Assembly (NCBI RefSeq): GCF_904849725.1
Contig: NC_058518.1
Span: 395,609,581 to 395,673,580, forward strand
Direction of reading: 5' to 3'
Length of the DNA stretch: 64,000 nucleotides
Source: Hordeum vulgare subsp. vulgare
Taxonomy: Eukaryota > Streptophyta > Magnoliopsida > Poales > Poaceae
The translations under genes and the position numbers were made by a program. Of this stretch, positions 1 to 9,836 are shown one piece after another (position 1 is the stretch's first letter; each line of letters opens with the position of its first letter). The notes beneath the pieces were generated by a model. The model saw nothing but the letters and a program-made list of their open reading frames with translations, ran no database searches and was not told where the DNA came from.

Positions 1-903
1 AAATACCCAGGCACTACTACGAGAGCCGGTTAAGTACACATCAATTACATGTATATCAAATATACCTGATTTTTCTTTGCCCGCCTTCTTATCTGCCAGA
101 TACTTGGGGCAATTGCGCTTCCAGTGACCCATACCCTTGCAATAGAAGCACTCTGTTTCAGGCTTAGGTCCAGCCTTGGGTTTCTTCGGCGGATTGGCAA
201 CAGGCTTGCCGCTCTTCTTCGAATTGCCCTTCTTGCCTTTGCCGTTTCTCTTGAAACTAGTGGTCTTGCTCACCATCAACACTTGATGCTCTTTACGGAG
301 TTCAGACTCTGTGACTTTCAGCATCGCAAACAACTCGTCGGGAGACTTGTTCATCCCTTGCATGTTGTAGTTCAACACAAAGCCTTTATAGCTTGGCGGC
401 AGTGATTGAAGGATTCTGTCAGTGATAACTTCTTGCGGGAGTTCAATCCCCAGTTCAGCTAGACGGTTTGAGTACCCAGACATTTTGAGCACATGTTCAC
501 TGACAGACGAGTTTTCCTCCATCTTGCAAGCATAGAATTTATCGGAGGTCTCATACCTCTCGATCCGGGCGTTCTTCTGAAAGATAAACTCCAACTCCTG
601 GAACATCTCAAATGCTCCATGACGCTCAAAGCGACGTTGAAGTCCCGGTTCTAAGCCATACAAGACTGCACATTGAACTATTGAGTAGTCCTCCTTACAT
701 GCTAACCAAGCGTTCTTAACATCCTGATCAGCCGTAGCGGGTGGTTCGTCTCCTAGCGCAGCATTAAGGACATAATCCTTCTTCCCAGCTTGTAAGATTA
801 GCTTAAGATTACGAGCCCAGTCTACAAAGTTGCTTCCATCATCTTTCAACTTAGCTTTCTCTAGGAACGTATTAAAATTCAGGATGACTGTCGCGTGAGC
901 CAT
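1..903 (-). CDS. Copia gag-pol, N-terminal part (gag plus start of protease), partial
   Basis: The frame opens at the ATG at 903-901 (first residues MAHATVILNF) and is open to the window edge, about 301 codons. It encodes a Copia gag, the nucleocapsid/capsid part of the polyprotein that packages element RNA in cytoplasmic particles. Seen: a UBN2-like gag body, a basic Lys-rich stretch (KRNGKGKKGN), and a CCHC zinc knuckle CFYCKGMGHWKRNC near 100-140. Past the knuckle the frame reads into SSAWVF at the edge, which in this family sits just before the DTGS protease motif (family knowledge). No stop or frameshift is seen in this part. The ATG lies directly after the leader, supporting the start. 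Confidence 0.88.
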   Translation of the reverse strand, partial: MAHATVILNFNTFLEKAKLKDDGSNFVDWARNLKLILQAGKKDYVLNAALGDEPPATADQDVKNAWLACKEDYSIVQCAVLYGLEPGLQRRFERHGAFEMFQELEFIFQKNARIERYETSDKFYACKMEENSSVSEHVLKMSGYSNRLAELGIELPQEVITDRILQSLPPSYKGFVLNYNMQGMNKSPDELFAMLKVTESELRKEHQVLMVSKTTSFKRNGKGKKGNSKKSGKPVANPPKKPKAGPKPETECFYCKGMGHWKRNCPKYLADKKAGKEKSGIFDIHVIDVYLTGSRSSAWVF

Positions 904-2141
904 GATCTACAACACAAATATATTCAAAGTGGACTTAGACTATGTTCAAGATAATTAGAGTTCAACTTAATCAAATTATATGCTAAACTCCCACTCAAAA
1001 AGTACATCTCTCTAGTCATTTGAGTGGTTCATGATCCACTTACACTATCCCAAGTCCGATCATCACGTGAGTCGAGAGTAGTTTCAGTGGTAAGCATCCC
1101 TATGCTAATCATATCAACTATATGATTCATGATCGACCTTTTGGTCTCATGTGTTCCGAGGCCATGTCTGCACATGCTAGGCTTGTCAAGCTTAACCCGA
1201 GTGTTCCGCGTGCGCAACTGTTTTGCACCCGTTGTATGTGAACGTTGAGTCTATCACACCCGATCATCACGTGGTGTCTCGAAACGACGAACTGTAGCAA
1301 CGGTGCACAGTCGGGGAGAACACAAATTCGTCTTGAAATTTTAGTGAGAGATCACCTCATAATGCTACCGTCGTTCTAAGCAAAATAAGGTGCATAAAAG
1401 GATTAACATCACATGCAATTCATAAGTGACATGATATGGCCATCATCACGTGCTTCTTGATCTCCATCACCAAAGCACCGACACGATCTTCTTGTCACCG
1501 GCGCCACACCATGATCATCCATCAACGTGTTGCCATCGGGGTTGTCGTGCTACTTATGCTATTACTACTAAAGCTACATCCTAGCAAAATAGTAAACGCA
1601 TCTGCAAGCACAAACGTTAGTATAAAGACAACCCTATGACTCCTGCCGGTTGCCGTACCATCGACGTGCAAGTCGATATTTCTATTACAACATGATCATC
1701 TCATACATCCAATATATCACATCACATCGTTGGCCATATCACATCACAATCATACCCTGCAAAAACAAGTTAGACGTCCTCTAATTTTGTTGTTGCATGT
1801 TTTACGTGGTGACCAAGGGTATCTAGTAGGATCGCATCTTACTTACGCAAACAGCACAACGGAGATATATGAGTTGCTATTTAACCTCATCCAAGGACCT
1901 CCTCGGTCAAATCCGATTCAACTAAAGTTGGAGAAACCGTCACTTGCCAGTCATCTTTGAGCAAAGGGGGTTACTCGTAACGATGAAACCAGTCTCTCGT
2001 AAGCGTACGAGTAATGTCGGTCCAAGCCGCTTCAATCCAACAATACCGCGGAATCAAGAAAAGACTAAGGAGGGCAGCAAAACGCACATCACCGCCCACA
2101 AAAACTTTTGTGTTCTACTCGAGAAGACATCTACGCATGAA
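904..2141 (-). other. Untranslated leader of the Angela-type element
   Basis: About 1.24 kb between the primer-binding site and the gag ATG. No ORF of note is seen on the sense strand. It is colinear with the leader fragment at 62453-63268; for example, the block around 1300-1460 matches 62453-62600 with scattered substitutions. Leaders of this group are long and carry packaging and dimerisation signals (established for BARE1-type elements); specific signals cannot be placed here. Confidence 0.75.
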
Positions 2142-2159
2142 CCTAGCTCATGATGCCAT
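2142..2159 (-). other. Degenerate primer-binding site (initiator tRNA-Met type)
   Basis: Immediately inside the 5' LTR the minus strand reads ATGGCATCATGAGCTAGG. The usual form is TGGTATCAGAGC, complementary to the 3' end of plant initiator tRNA-Met. The changes suggest that this copy is degraded or was primed imperfectly. Confidence 0.6.
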
Positions 2160-3980
2160 TGTTGGGGAACGTCGCATGGGAAACAAATATTTTCCTACGC
2201 GCACGAAGACCTATCATGGTGATGTCCATCTACGAGAGGGGATGAGTGATCTACGTACCCTTGTAGACCGTACAACAGAAGCGTTAGAGAACGCGGTTGA
2301 TGTAGTGGAACGTCCTCACGTCCCTCGATCCGCCCCGCGAACAATCCCGCGATCAGTCCCACGATCTAGTACCGAACGGACGGCACCTCCGCGTTCAGCA
2401 CACGTACAGCTCGACGATGATCTCGGCCTTCTTGATCCAGCAAGAGAGACGGAGAGGTAGAAGAGTTCTCCGGCAGCGTGACGACGCTCCGGAGGTTGGT
2501 GATGACCTTGTCTCAGCAGGGCTCTGCCCGAGCTCCGCAAAAACGCGATCTAGAGGAAAAACCGTGGAGGTATGTGGTCGGGCTGCCGTGGAAAAGTCGT
2601 CTCAAATCAGCCCTAAAACCTCCGTATATATAGGTGGGAGGGAGGGGGCCTTACCTTGGGGTCCAAGGACCCTCAAGGGGGTCGGCCGAGCCAAGGGGGA
2701 GGACTCTCCCCCCCCAAACCGAGTTGGACTAGGTTTGGTGGGAGGGAGTCCCCCTCCCTTCCCACCTCCTCCTTTTTTTTCCTTTTTCCTTTGATTTATT
2801 ATCCTTGGAGCATAGGGCCCTTTTGAGCTGTCCCACCAGCCCACTAAGGGCTGGTGCACCACCCTTATGGCCTATGGGCTTCCCCGGGGTGGGTTGCCCC
2901 CCCCGGTGAACTCCCGGAACCCATTCGTCATTCCCGGTACATTACCGGTAACTCCGAAAACCTTCCGGTAATCAAATGAGGTCATCCTATATACAATCTT
3001 CGTTTCCGGACCATTCCAGAAACCCTCGTGACGTCCGTGATCTCATCCGGGACTCCGAACAACATTCGGTAACCAACCATATAACTCAAATACGCATAAA
3101 ACAACGTCGAACCTTAAGTGTGCAGACCCTGCGGGTTCGAGAACTATGTAGACATGACCCGAGAGACTCCTCGGTCAATATCCAATAGCGGGACCTGGAT
3201 TCTCATATTGGATCCCACATATTCTACGAAGATCTTATCGTTTGAACCTCAGTGCCAAGGATTCGTATAATCCCGTATGTCATTCCCTTTGTCCTTCGGT
3301 ATGTTACTTGCCCGAGATTCGATCGTCAGTATCCGCATACCTATTTCAATCTCGTTTACCGGCAAGTCTCTTTACTCGTTCCGTAATACAAGATCCTGCA
3401 ACTTACACTAAGTTACATTGCTTGCAAGGCTTGTGTGTGATGTTGTATTACCGAGTGGGCCCCGAGATACCTCTCCGTCATACGGAGTGACAAAACCCAG
3501 TCTTGATCCATACTAACTCAACTAACACCTTCGGAGATACCCGTAGAGCATCTTTATAGTCACCCAGTTACGTTGCGAAGTTTGATACACACAAAGCATT
3601 CCTCCGGTGTCAATGAGTTATATGATCTCATGGTCATAGGAATAAATACTTGACACGCAGAAAACAGTAGCAACAAAATGACACGATCAACATGCTACGT
3701 CTATTAGTTTGGGTCTAGTCCATCACGTGATTCTCCCAATGACGTGATCCAGTTATCAAGCAACAACACCTTGTTTATAATTAGAAGACACTGACTATCA
3801 TCGATCAACTGGCTAGCCAACTAGAGGCATGGTAGGGACGGTGTTTTGTCTATGTATCCACACATGTAAATGAGTCTTCATTCAATACAATTATAGCATG
3901 GATAATAAACTATTATCTTGATACAGGAATTATAATAATAACTATATATTTATTATTGCCTCTAGGGCATAATTCCAACA
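2160..3980 (-). repeat. 5' LTR of the Angela-type element (1821 bp)
   Basis: Plus-strand boundaries are TGTTGGGGAACG at 2160 and ATTCCAACA ending at 3980, so on the minus strand the LTR starts TGTTGGAATT and ends CCCCAACA: inverted TG..CA ends with a 6-bp inverted repeat. A TATA-like ATATATAGG lies near 2624-2632 in plus-strand terms. Length (about 1.8 kb) fits Angela LTRs. The partner LTR is outside the window, so insertion age cannot be estimated here. Confidence 0.85.
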
Positions 3981-3981
3981 G

Positions 3982-4965
3982 CTGACAATGTCTCATGATG
4001 ATCTTCGTATGGAAAATGATTCATTGCTAGCTCAACAGATCAGCGCTAGTCAAGTTGAATTTATTCCTCCATGTCTTAAATGCATTGAACGCGAAACTGC
4101 TAATTCCTCACCAGAATCATGAAATGCTACCATTGCTACAAATTCTTCAACTGCACCTGTTGTGTCTATTTCCTCACTTGAGGAAAACACAAATGTTACT
4201 GATGAAAATGTAGGGTTGAAGGAATTGTACGTGACAGGCATGTACAAAAGCCTCAAAGGACATCAAACCCTTTGTGATGTGCTCAAAAAGCAGATCTTGA
4301 ACAGGAACCCGAGGAAAGAAGGAATTGCCTTTGAGAGGAAATTAAATGCTGATGGATCTTATTGGAAACCTGAGCAGTATCCCAAAACCTCATGGGTTGC
4401 TGCTACTGGGCCTCCTTTTGATCCATCTAATCTAACTAGCTTCTCATGTGAATTATCCTATTCCTCAGATGAATCATTTGATTCCAACTATAAACTGTTC
4501 AAAAATCAATCTGGTGAAGTATTTGCTCGATATGTTGGAACTAACTGCAGGAATGGCCCTCCTCTGAGGAAAATCTGGGTTCCCAAAAGTTGTCTTGAAA
4601 ATCTTCAGGTGAATGTCCTCATGACACCACCACTGAAGAATCTGAACCCCAGATCAAATTCCTCAGGAGGACCAAAGTCTTCAAGAGGATCAAAATCCTC
4701 AACTGGTCAAAACTATGCTCGTACCCGTGCTTATGCGTCTAACATGCAGGGAAACTACAAGGAATATGAATATGAGCGTTACTCCTCAAATCATTATGTT
4801 CATAAATCCTCAAACCAGTTCTCTGCATATTCATATGAGTACTTTAATCCCCCTACTGTTAAGAGAAGTGCATTAGCTTCAATGCCACCTTTCTCATATG
4901 GTGCTCGCAGGATGATGAACGCTTTGCCACCCCTTCAGATGTGGGTGGTGAAGAAATCAAACTAA
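3982..4965 (+). pseudogene. M1 gag, C-terminal remainder
   Basis: One frame from 3982 to the TAA at 4963-4965, with one internal TGA near 4120. The N-terminal part was separated by the Angela insertion at 3980/3981. Seen: an amphipathic stretch (MSHDDLRMENDSLLAQQ), a CLKC pair, and a Ser/Gly/Tyr-rich tail (KSSRGSKSSTG, NYKEYEYERY). Sirevirus gags have such long low-complexity C-terminal extensions (family knowledge). It would act as the structural capsid/nucleocapsid protein. I infer gag from position just before pol and from frame; no zinc knuckle remains in this part. Confidence 0.6.
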
Positions 4966-5189
4966 TCACTTCTACAGGTCAGGCCTCCAGATGAAAATCA
5001 TCATCTTAAGAATTTGCTGGAGACCTGAAGAAATGCTTGATAGGACACAAGCTAATGATTGATGAAATAGAAATATTTCACACGTCCTTACATTTCTGTT
5101 ATGATGAAGTTACTGATCTGGTGAAATTAGTATCATATTCTTCAAATATGAAGCATATGAGATGGTAAGCTGTACTAATTCATCTGCAG
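4966..5189 (+). other. M1 gag-pol spacer
   Basis: About 220 bp with stops in the pol frame. Its end, TCATCTGCAG at 5180-5189, resembles a splice acceptor directly before the first pol codons. This hints that pol is expressed by splicing or from a frame change; the pol frame differs from the gag frame. No donor was identified with confidence. Confidence 0.35.
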
Positions 5190-8100
5190 GATGACAAACC
5201 CAAGAATACTGAGTGGGTTCTTGATAGTGGCTGCACACATCACATGACTGGTGATAAAAGCTTACTGATGAATATGCCACTAACTCCATCACCTTTGAAG
5301 CAAATCACATATGCTGACAAAGGTAAAAGCAAGGTATTGGGACTTGGCAAAGTAGCTATTTCCAAGGATAGGCATATGGACAAAGTGATGCTTGTTGAAT
5401 CCCTTGGTTTTAACCTCATGTCAGTCTCGATGCTTTGTGATCTTGATATGATTGTTATCTTTGGTAGATATAGATGTGTAGTCATCATGGAATCTGACAG
5501 ATCCAAAGTCTTCGAAGGTGTAAGAAGAGGGGATTTGTACATTGTTGATTTCTCTACAGGTCCTCAACCAGCCACTTGCTTACTAGCGAAAACCTCAGAA
5601 GGATGGCTGTGGCACCGAAGACTAGGTCATGCAGGCATGAGGAATTTGCACACACTTGCAAAGAAGAAGCATGTCATCGGCATCGAATCAGTCAAATTCC
5701 TCAAGGATCATCTCTGCGGTGCTTGTGAATCTGGGAAAATGACCAGATCCAAGCATCCCTCTAAAACCATCATGACCACTACACGTCCATTCGAATTGCT
5801 TCATATGGATTTATTTGGACCTACTCACTATGCCACACTAACCAATGCAGCATCTTTATATGGCTTCGCCATAGTTGATGATTATTCCAGATATACTTGG
5901 GTGCATATCATAGTGTATAAAACTGAAGTGCAGGAAATCTTCAAACGATTTTCTTCAAGGGCCTCGACGAACTTTGGCATCAAGATCAAACACATCAGGA
6001 GTGATAATGGAACCGAGTTCAAAAACACTGGTCTTGATGATTATCTTGATGAACTTGGTATTACTCACAAATTGTCTGCTCCTTATACTCCTCAGCAGAA
6101 TGGTGTCGTCGAAAGGAAGAATAGGACTCTGGTTGAAATGGCAAGAACTATGCTTGAAGAATATCAGACTCCTCGTCGCTTCTGGCCTGAAGCAATCAAC
6201 ACTGCATGTCATATCATCAACAGGGTATATCTTCACAAATTCCTCAAGAAAACCTCATATGAACTCCTCACTGACAAGAAACCCAATGTAAGTTATTTCA
6301 AAGTCTTCGATGCAAAATGCTGGATTAGAGATCCTCACCATAGCTCAAAATTCGCACCTAAGGCAGATGAAGGTTTTATGCTCGGTTATGGAAAGGACTC
6401 GCACACTTACAGAGTCTTCAACAACTATCACAACAAAGTTGTTGAGACTGTAGATGTGCGGTTCGATAAAACTAATGGCTCGCAAAGAGAGCAATTGCCT
6501 TCTGATCCAGATAAGCTGTCTCCTGAGGAGGCGATAAAGCTTAAGCCTACTGAAGACATTGTCCCAACTGAGGAAATTGGTGAAGAAACGATCCCCATCG
6601 CTGATAAAAACCAAGAAGATGCTCCTGAGGAAATTGCAACAGCACCACTTCCTCAGCCCAGACAAAATCCTCAACCAGCTCATCCGAGGATTGCAAACGA
6701 AGTAGAACTTGACAAAATCCTCAAGGACATCAACGCGCCAGGTCCTCTCACTCGCTCAAAAGCTTCACACTTGGTTAACTTTTGTGGGCATTTTTCCTTT
6801 GTATCCATCACAGAACCCTCAAAAGTTGCTGAGGCTTTTCTGGAACCGGAGTGGATCCAAGCTATGCAAGACAAACTTCTTCAATTCAAGCTGAATGACA
6901 TATGGGAGCTCGTCAAACGACCAGATCCTCGCAAGCACAACATCATCGGCACCAAGTGGATTTTCCGAAACAAGCAAGATGAGGACGGTCAAGTGGTGAG
7001 GAACAAGGCACGACTTATAGCCCAAGGCTACACCCAGGTTGAAGGAATAGATTTCGATGAAACTTTTGCACCTGTTGCTAGACTTGAAGCTATTCGAATA
7101 CTACTTGCTTATGCTAATCATCATAACATCACCTTGTATCAAATGGATGTGAAAAGTGCATTCCTCAATGGTAAGCTTGAGGAAGAAGTATATGTTGCTC
7201 AGCCCCCAGGTTTTGAGGATCCAAAGAATCCAGACAAAGTCTTCAGACTCAAAAAGGCTCTGTATGGTCTCAAGCAAGCCCCTCGGGCACGGTATGATAC
7301 ATTGAAGGAATTCCTCATGAAGAAAGGCTTCAAACCTGGTTCACTCGATCCAACTCTTTTCACAAAATCCTATGATAATGAGCTGTTTGTATGTCAAATC
7401 TATGTTGATGATATCATATTTGGCTGTACTGACAAAAGATACAGTGATGAATTTGCCTACATGATGAGTGAAGAATATCAGATGTCCATGATGGGAGAGC
7501 TGAAATTCTTCGTAGGTCTTCAAATTCGTCAACAAAGCAATGGAATCTTCATATCACAGGAGAAATACCTCAAGGATGTTCTGAGGAAATTCGACATGCA
7601 CGAATGCAAAGGTGCCAAGACTCCAATGCCTACCAACGGCCACCTCGGCACTGATGAAAATGGTAAAGATTTTGATCAGCAGGTATACCGTTCTATGATT
7701 GGCTCTTTATTGTATTTATGTGCATCTAGGCCAGAGATAATGCTTAGTGTTTGCATATGTGCACGTTTTCAAGCAAAACCGAAGGAATCACACCATAAGG
7801 CTGTGAAACATATTCTTCGATACTTAGCTCACACACCAACACTAGGTTTATGGTATCCCAAGGGCTCCAATCTTCATCTGGTAGGGTATTCTGATTCAGA
7901 CTATGCTGGTGACCGTGTGGATCGCAAGTCAACTTCTGGCACATGCCATTTCCTCGGAAGATCACTAGTTTGCTCGTCCTCAAAGAAGCAGAACTGCGTA
8001 TCACTCTCCACTTCCGAAGCTGAGTACATTGCTGCTGGTTCTTGCTGTGCTCAATTGCTGTGGATGAAGCAAACCCTCAAGGACTATGACATCAACATGA

Positions 8101-8318
8101 AGAATGTGCCTCTCTACTGTGACAATGAGAGTGCTATCAAGATTGCATACAACCCAGTACATCACTCGAAGACCAAGCACATCCAGATTCGTCATCATTT
8201 TCTTCGGGACCATGTCCTCAAGGGCAATATCCTCATCGACCATGTGAAGACTGATGATCAACTGGCAAATATCTTCACTAAGCCCTTGGATGAGAAAAGG
8301 TTTTGCAAGTTGCGGTGA
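5190..8318 (+). CDS. pol: M1 Copia polyprotein: protease, integrase, reverse transcriptase, RNase H
   Basis: The frame is open from about 5166 to the TGA at 8316-8318; the first in-frame ATG is at 5244 (1024 residues). Order: protease active site [12 protein letters not shown] (5217-5250); GAG-pre-integrase zinc region LWHRRLGH...CGACESGK; integrase catalytic triad D189 (MDLFGP), D254 (RSDNGTEF), E290 (GVVERKN); reverse transcriptase with YVDD at residues 720-723 (7401-7412); RNase H with SDSDYAGD and STSEAEY. Integrase before reverse transcriptase is the Copia order. Together these proteins copy element RNA into DNA in cytoplasmic particles and insert it in the nucleus. No stop or frameshift is seen in over 3 kb. 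One oddity is [10 protein letters not shown], where the family usually has Trp in place of the second Arg. An intact frame does not prove activity. Confidence 0.93.
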   Translation, partial: DDKPKNTEWVLDSGCTHHMTGDKSLLMNMPLTPSPLKQITYADKGKSKVLGLGKVAISKDRHMDKVMLVESLGFNLMSVSMLCDLDMIVIFGRYRCVVIMESDRSKVFEGVRRGDLYIVDFSTGPQPATCLLAKTSEGWLWHRRLGHAGMRNLHTLAKKKHVIGIESVKFLKDHLCGACESGKMTRSKHPSKTIMTTTRPFELLHMDLFGPTHYATLTNAASLYGFAIVDDYSRYTWVHIIVYKTEVQEIFKRFSSRASTNFGIKIKHIRSDNGTEFKNTGLDDYLDELGITHKLSAPYTPQQNGVVERKNRTLVEMARTMLEEYQTPRRFWPEAINTACHIINRVYLHKFLKKTSYELLTDKKPNVSYFKVFDAKCWIRDPHHSSKFAPKADEGFMLGYGKDSHTYRVFNNYHNKVVETVDVRFDKTNGSQREQLPSDPDKLSPEEAIKLKPTEDIVPTEEIGEETIPIADKNQEDAPEEIATAPLPQPRQNPQPAHPRIANEVELDKILKDINAPGPLTRSKASHLVNFCGHFSFVSITEPSKVAEAFLEPEWIQAMQDKLLQFKLNDIWELVKRPDPRKHNIIGTKWIFRNKQDEDGQVVRNKARLIAQGYTQVEGIDFDETFAPVARLEAIRILLAYANHHNITLYQMDVKSAFLNGKLEEEVYVAQPPGFEDPKNPDKVFRLKKALYGLKQAPRARYDTLKEFLMKKGFKPGSLDPTLFTKSYDNELFVCQIYVDDIIFGCTDKRYSDEFAYMMSEEYQMSMMGELKFFVGLQIRQQSNGIFISQEKYLKDVLRKFDMHECKGAKTPMPTNGHLGTDENGKDFDQQVYRSMIGSLLYLCASRPEIMLSVCICARFQAKPKESHHKAVKHILRYLAHTPTLGLWYPKGSNLHLVGYSDSDYAGDRVDRKSTSGTCHFLGRSLVCSSSKKQNCVSLSTSEAEYIAAGSCCAQLLWMKQTLKDYDINMKNVPLYCDNESAIKIAYNPVHHSKTKHIQIRHHFLRDHVLKGNILIDHVKTDDQLANIFTKPLDEKRFCKLR

Positions 8319-9078
8319 GCTAAATATCTTAGAGTCTTCAAATGTTTTGTAAAAACATGCACACATCCTAACACTTATGCAAAGTTGATGACTTAGATGT
8401 GCAACACATGATGAAACGATTTTCTTCAACTGATGAAGAAAGTCACTCTGAATGTGAAGAAATTAACGAAGAAATTGATTCTCAGGGCCCTACGACAATT
8501 GTACGCGGCGTCTGTAATCAACATTCTTATATGGTGGGTAACGCCACCGCCCAATGTGAAATTCCTCAAGTTGATTTTCTTCAAACGATCAATTTCCTCA
8601 CAATGCATTTTTCTTCAAAACAGCTGTTCTTCATTGTGATGATCTATTACAAAATCTTTAAAAACACTTGATGACTTTCATTTGCCTAGGTAGACTGTGA
8701 TTTCTAGTCCTCAACAGCATTCACTTACTGCTATTTCTTCAAGTTGATGTTTCTGCTAAGTGAATGTGATCGGACCCTACTTTCCCTCTATGCTATACTT
8801 ATCCAGTCTATTCAATTCTTCATATGCGTTCTACTTGAAACTTAGTTCAAAATCCTCACTGCATCCTTGTCAGCTGATGATTTTGTAACAAAAATCCTCA
8901 AATCTTCAAAAATTGTTTTCTTTAAAGGCACAGTAACTGAACCCCCACTTCCCACAATCGGATAACCACGATCTCCACTATCTCCACCGCATCGTACGGG
9001 AGCTACACGTGTCCTGCGGAGACGTAGAGGTAGGGGCTATTTGGTCTGAAACTTTCGCGCCAAACAGTAACTTTTGGG
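8319..9078 (+). other. M1 non-coding segment between pol and the extra gene
   Basis: About 760 bp without a convincing ORF. It is dense in TCTTCAA and TTCCTCA motifs (for example 8561-8590 and 8880-8920). The last part, from about 8940, becomes GC-richer and leads into the promoter-like segment. Confidence 0.5.
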
Positions 9079-9087
9079 CTATAAATA
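9079..9087 (+). promoter_or_regulatory. Candidate TATA box of an internal promoter in M1
   Basis: CTATAAATA lies in a GGGCTATAAATATG context. It is followed about 25-60 bp downstream by a pyrimidine-rich stretch (TCCTCTTCTTCGCC) and then GAACCCTAGCGCC and GCCGCCGCC blocks typical of grass 5' untranslated regions. Transcription would plausibly start near 9110. This would give the downstream gene its own mRNA, independent of the LTR. Inference from sequence form only. Confidence 0.45.
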
Positions 9088-9109
9088 TGTCCTTATCCCC
9101 CTCGGTATC

Positions 9110-9363
9110 CTCTTCTTCGCCTCATCGCTCTCCTGCCATAGCACACTCCACCGAACCCTAGCGCCACCGCTGGTAGTCTTGTCGCCGGAGAGGAAGAGCT
9201 TCACTGCCTCGACCTTTTCGTCGCCAGAATCACGCCGGAGTCGGACCATCTTCGTCCGCCGCCGCCGTAGACGTCCTCTGCCGCCAAGTTAGGGTGCATT
9301 GGACACTCGAACGAAGAGCCTATCCAACACTACTTTCTGTGTTCTTCGTACGCACCTTCCAGG
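9110..9363 (+). other. Candidate 5' untranslated exon of the M1 extra gene
   Basis: GC-rich, with AACCCTAG, CGCCGGAG and CGCCGCCGC elements, unlike the AT-rich flanks on both sides. It ends at a possible donor AGG/GTAAATA (cut at 9363/9364). A 72-residue ORF at 9074-9292 reads through it, but shows no domain and is not called. Confidence 0.4.
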
Positions 9364-9756
9364 GTAAATATATCCCATTTTTACAGTAGATTAGATATGA
9401 AATTTTACATCTTCTATGTGAAATCTGTTTTCCTAAAGATATGATGCGCACATGATTCCTCAAACACTACCTATCACCGCAATCATTGATGAACTAGCTA
9501 AGCATCTAAGATTTTCACGAGATTCCTCAATTGTGCGAATTTTTGGATTTGTACAACTCTGGAACCCAAGAACAGTATGCTTAGGCAAATTCCTCAACCA
9601 CTGGTTATATTCCTCAAACTATCAAACTTTTTCATTTTCTTCAAATCTGAGAACGCATATGACCTCTCCAAATTCCTCGCAACTATACTCTGTTCACATG
9701 TACACACATGTCAGCTGATGAATCTCTCGGTTCTCATCACATTAACTCATTTGCAG
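9364..9756 (+). other. Candidate intron before the M1 extra-gene start codon
   Basis: Begins GTAAATATAT and can end at CATTTGCAG (9748-9756). It is AT-rich, with several T-runs, and lies between a GC-rich leader and the ORF. Alternative acceptors exist, so the exact 3' end is uncertain. Confidence 0.35.
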
Positions 9757-9836
9757 CGTTTCTGGAAGAAACTCTTCAAGGCTCTTCAGAATCCTCAAGA
9801 GTTCAAAATCATCAGCAAATTCCTCAACTGAAGAAA

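Larger units (their letters stand above)
1..3980 (-). mobile_element. Angela-type Copia LTR retrotransposon, 5' part (truncated by window edge)
   Basis: Read on the minus strand from 3980 down to 1, the order is a complete 5' LTR (3980-2160), a primer-binding-site relic, a leader of about 1.2 kb, a gag ORF starting at 903, and the beginning of pol. The element continues beyond the left edge, so its 3' LTR and left target duplication are not visible. The base after the LTR on the right (3981) returns to the interrupted M1 element; GCTGA at 3981-3985 should be one copy of the target duplication. LTR and leader resemble the abundant wheat Angela/WIS/BARE1 group as I recall it. Confidence 0.85.

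Noticed and set aside
124..405. 93-residue plus-strand ORF
   Set aside because: Antisense shadow of the Angela gag frame, which has the CCHC knuckle and correct ATG.
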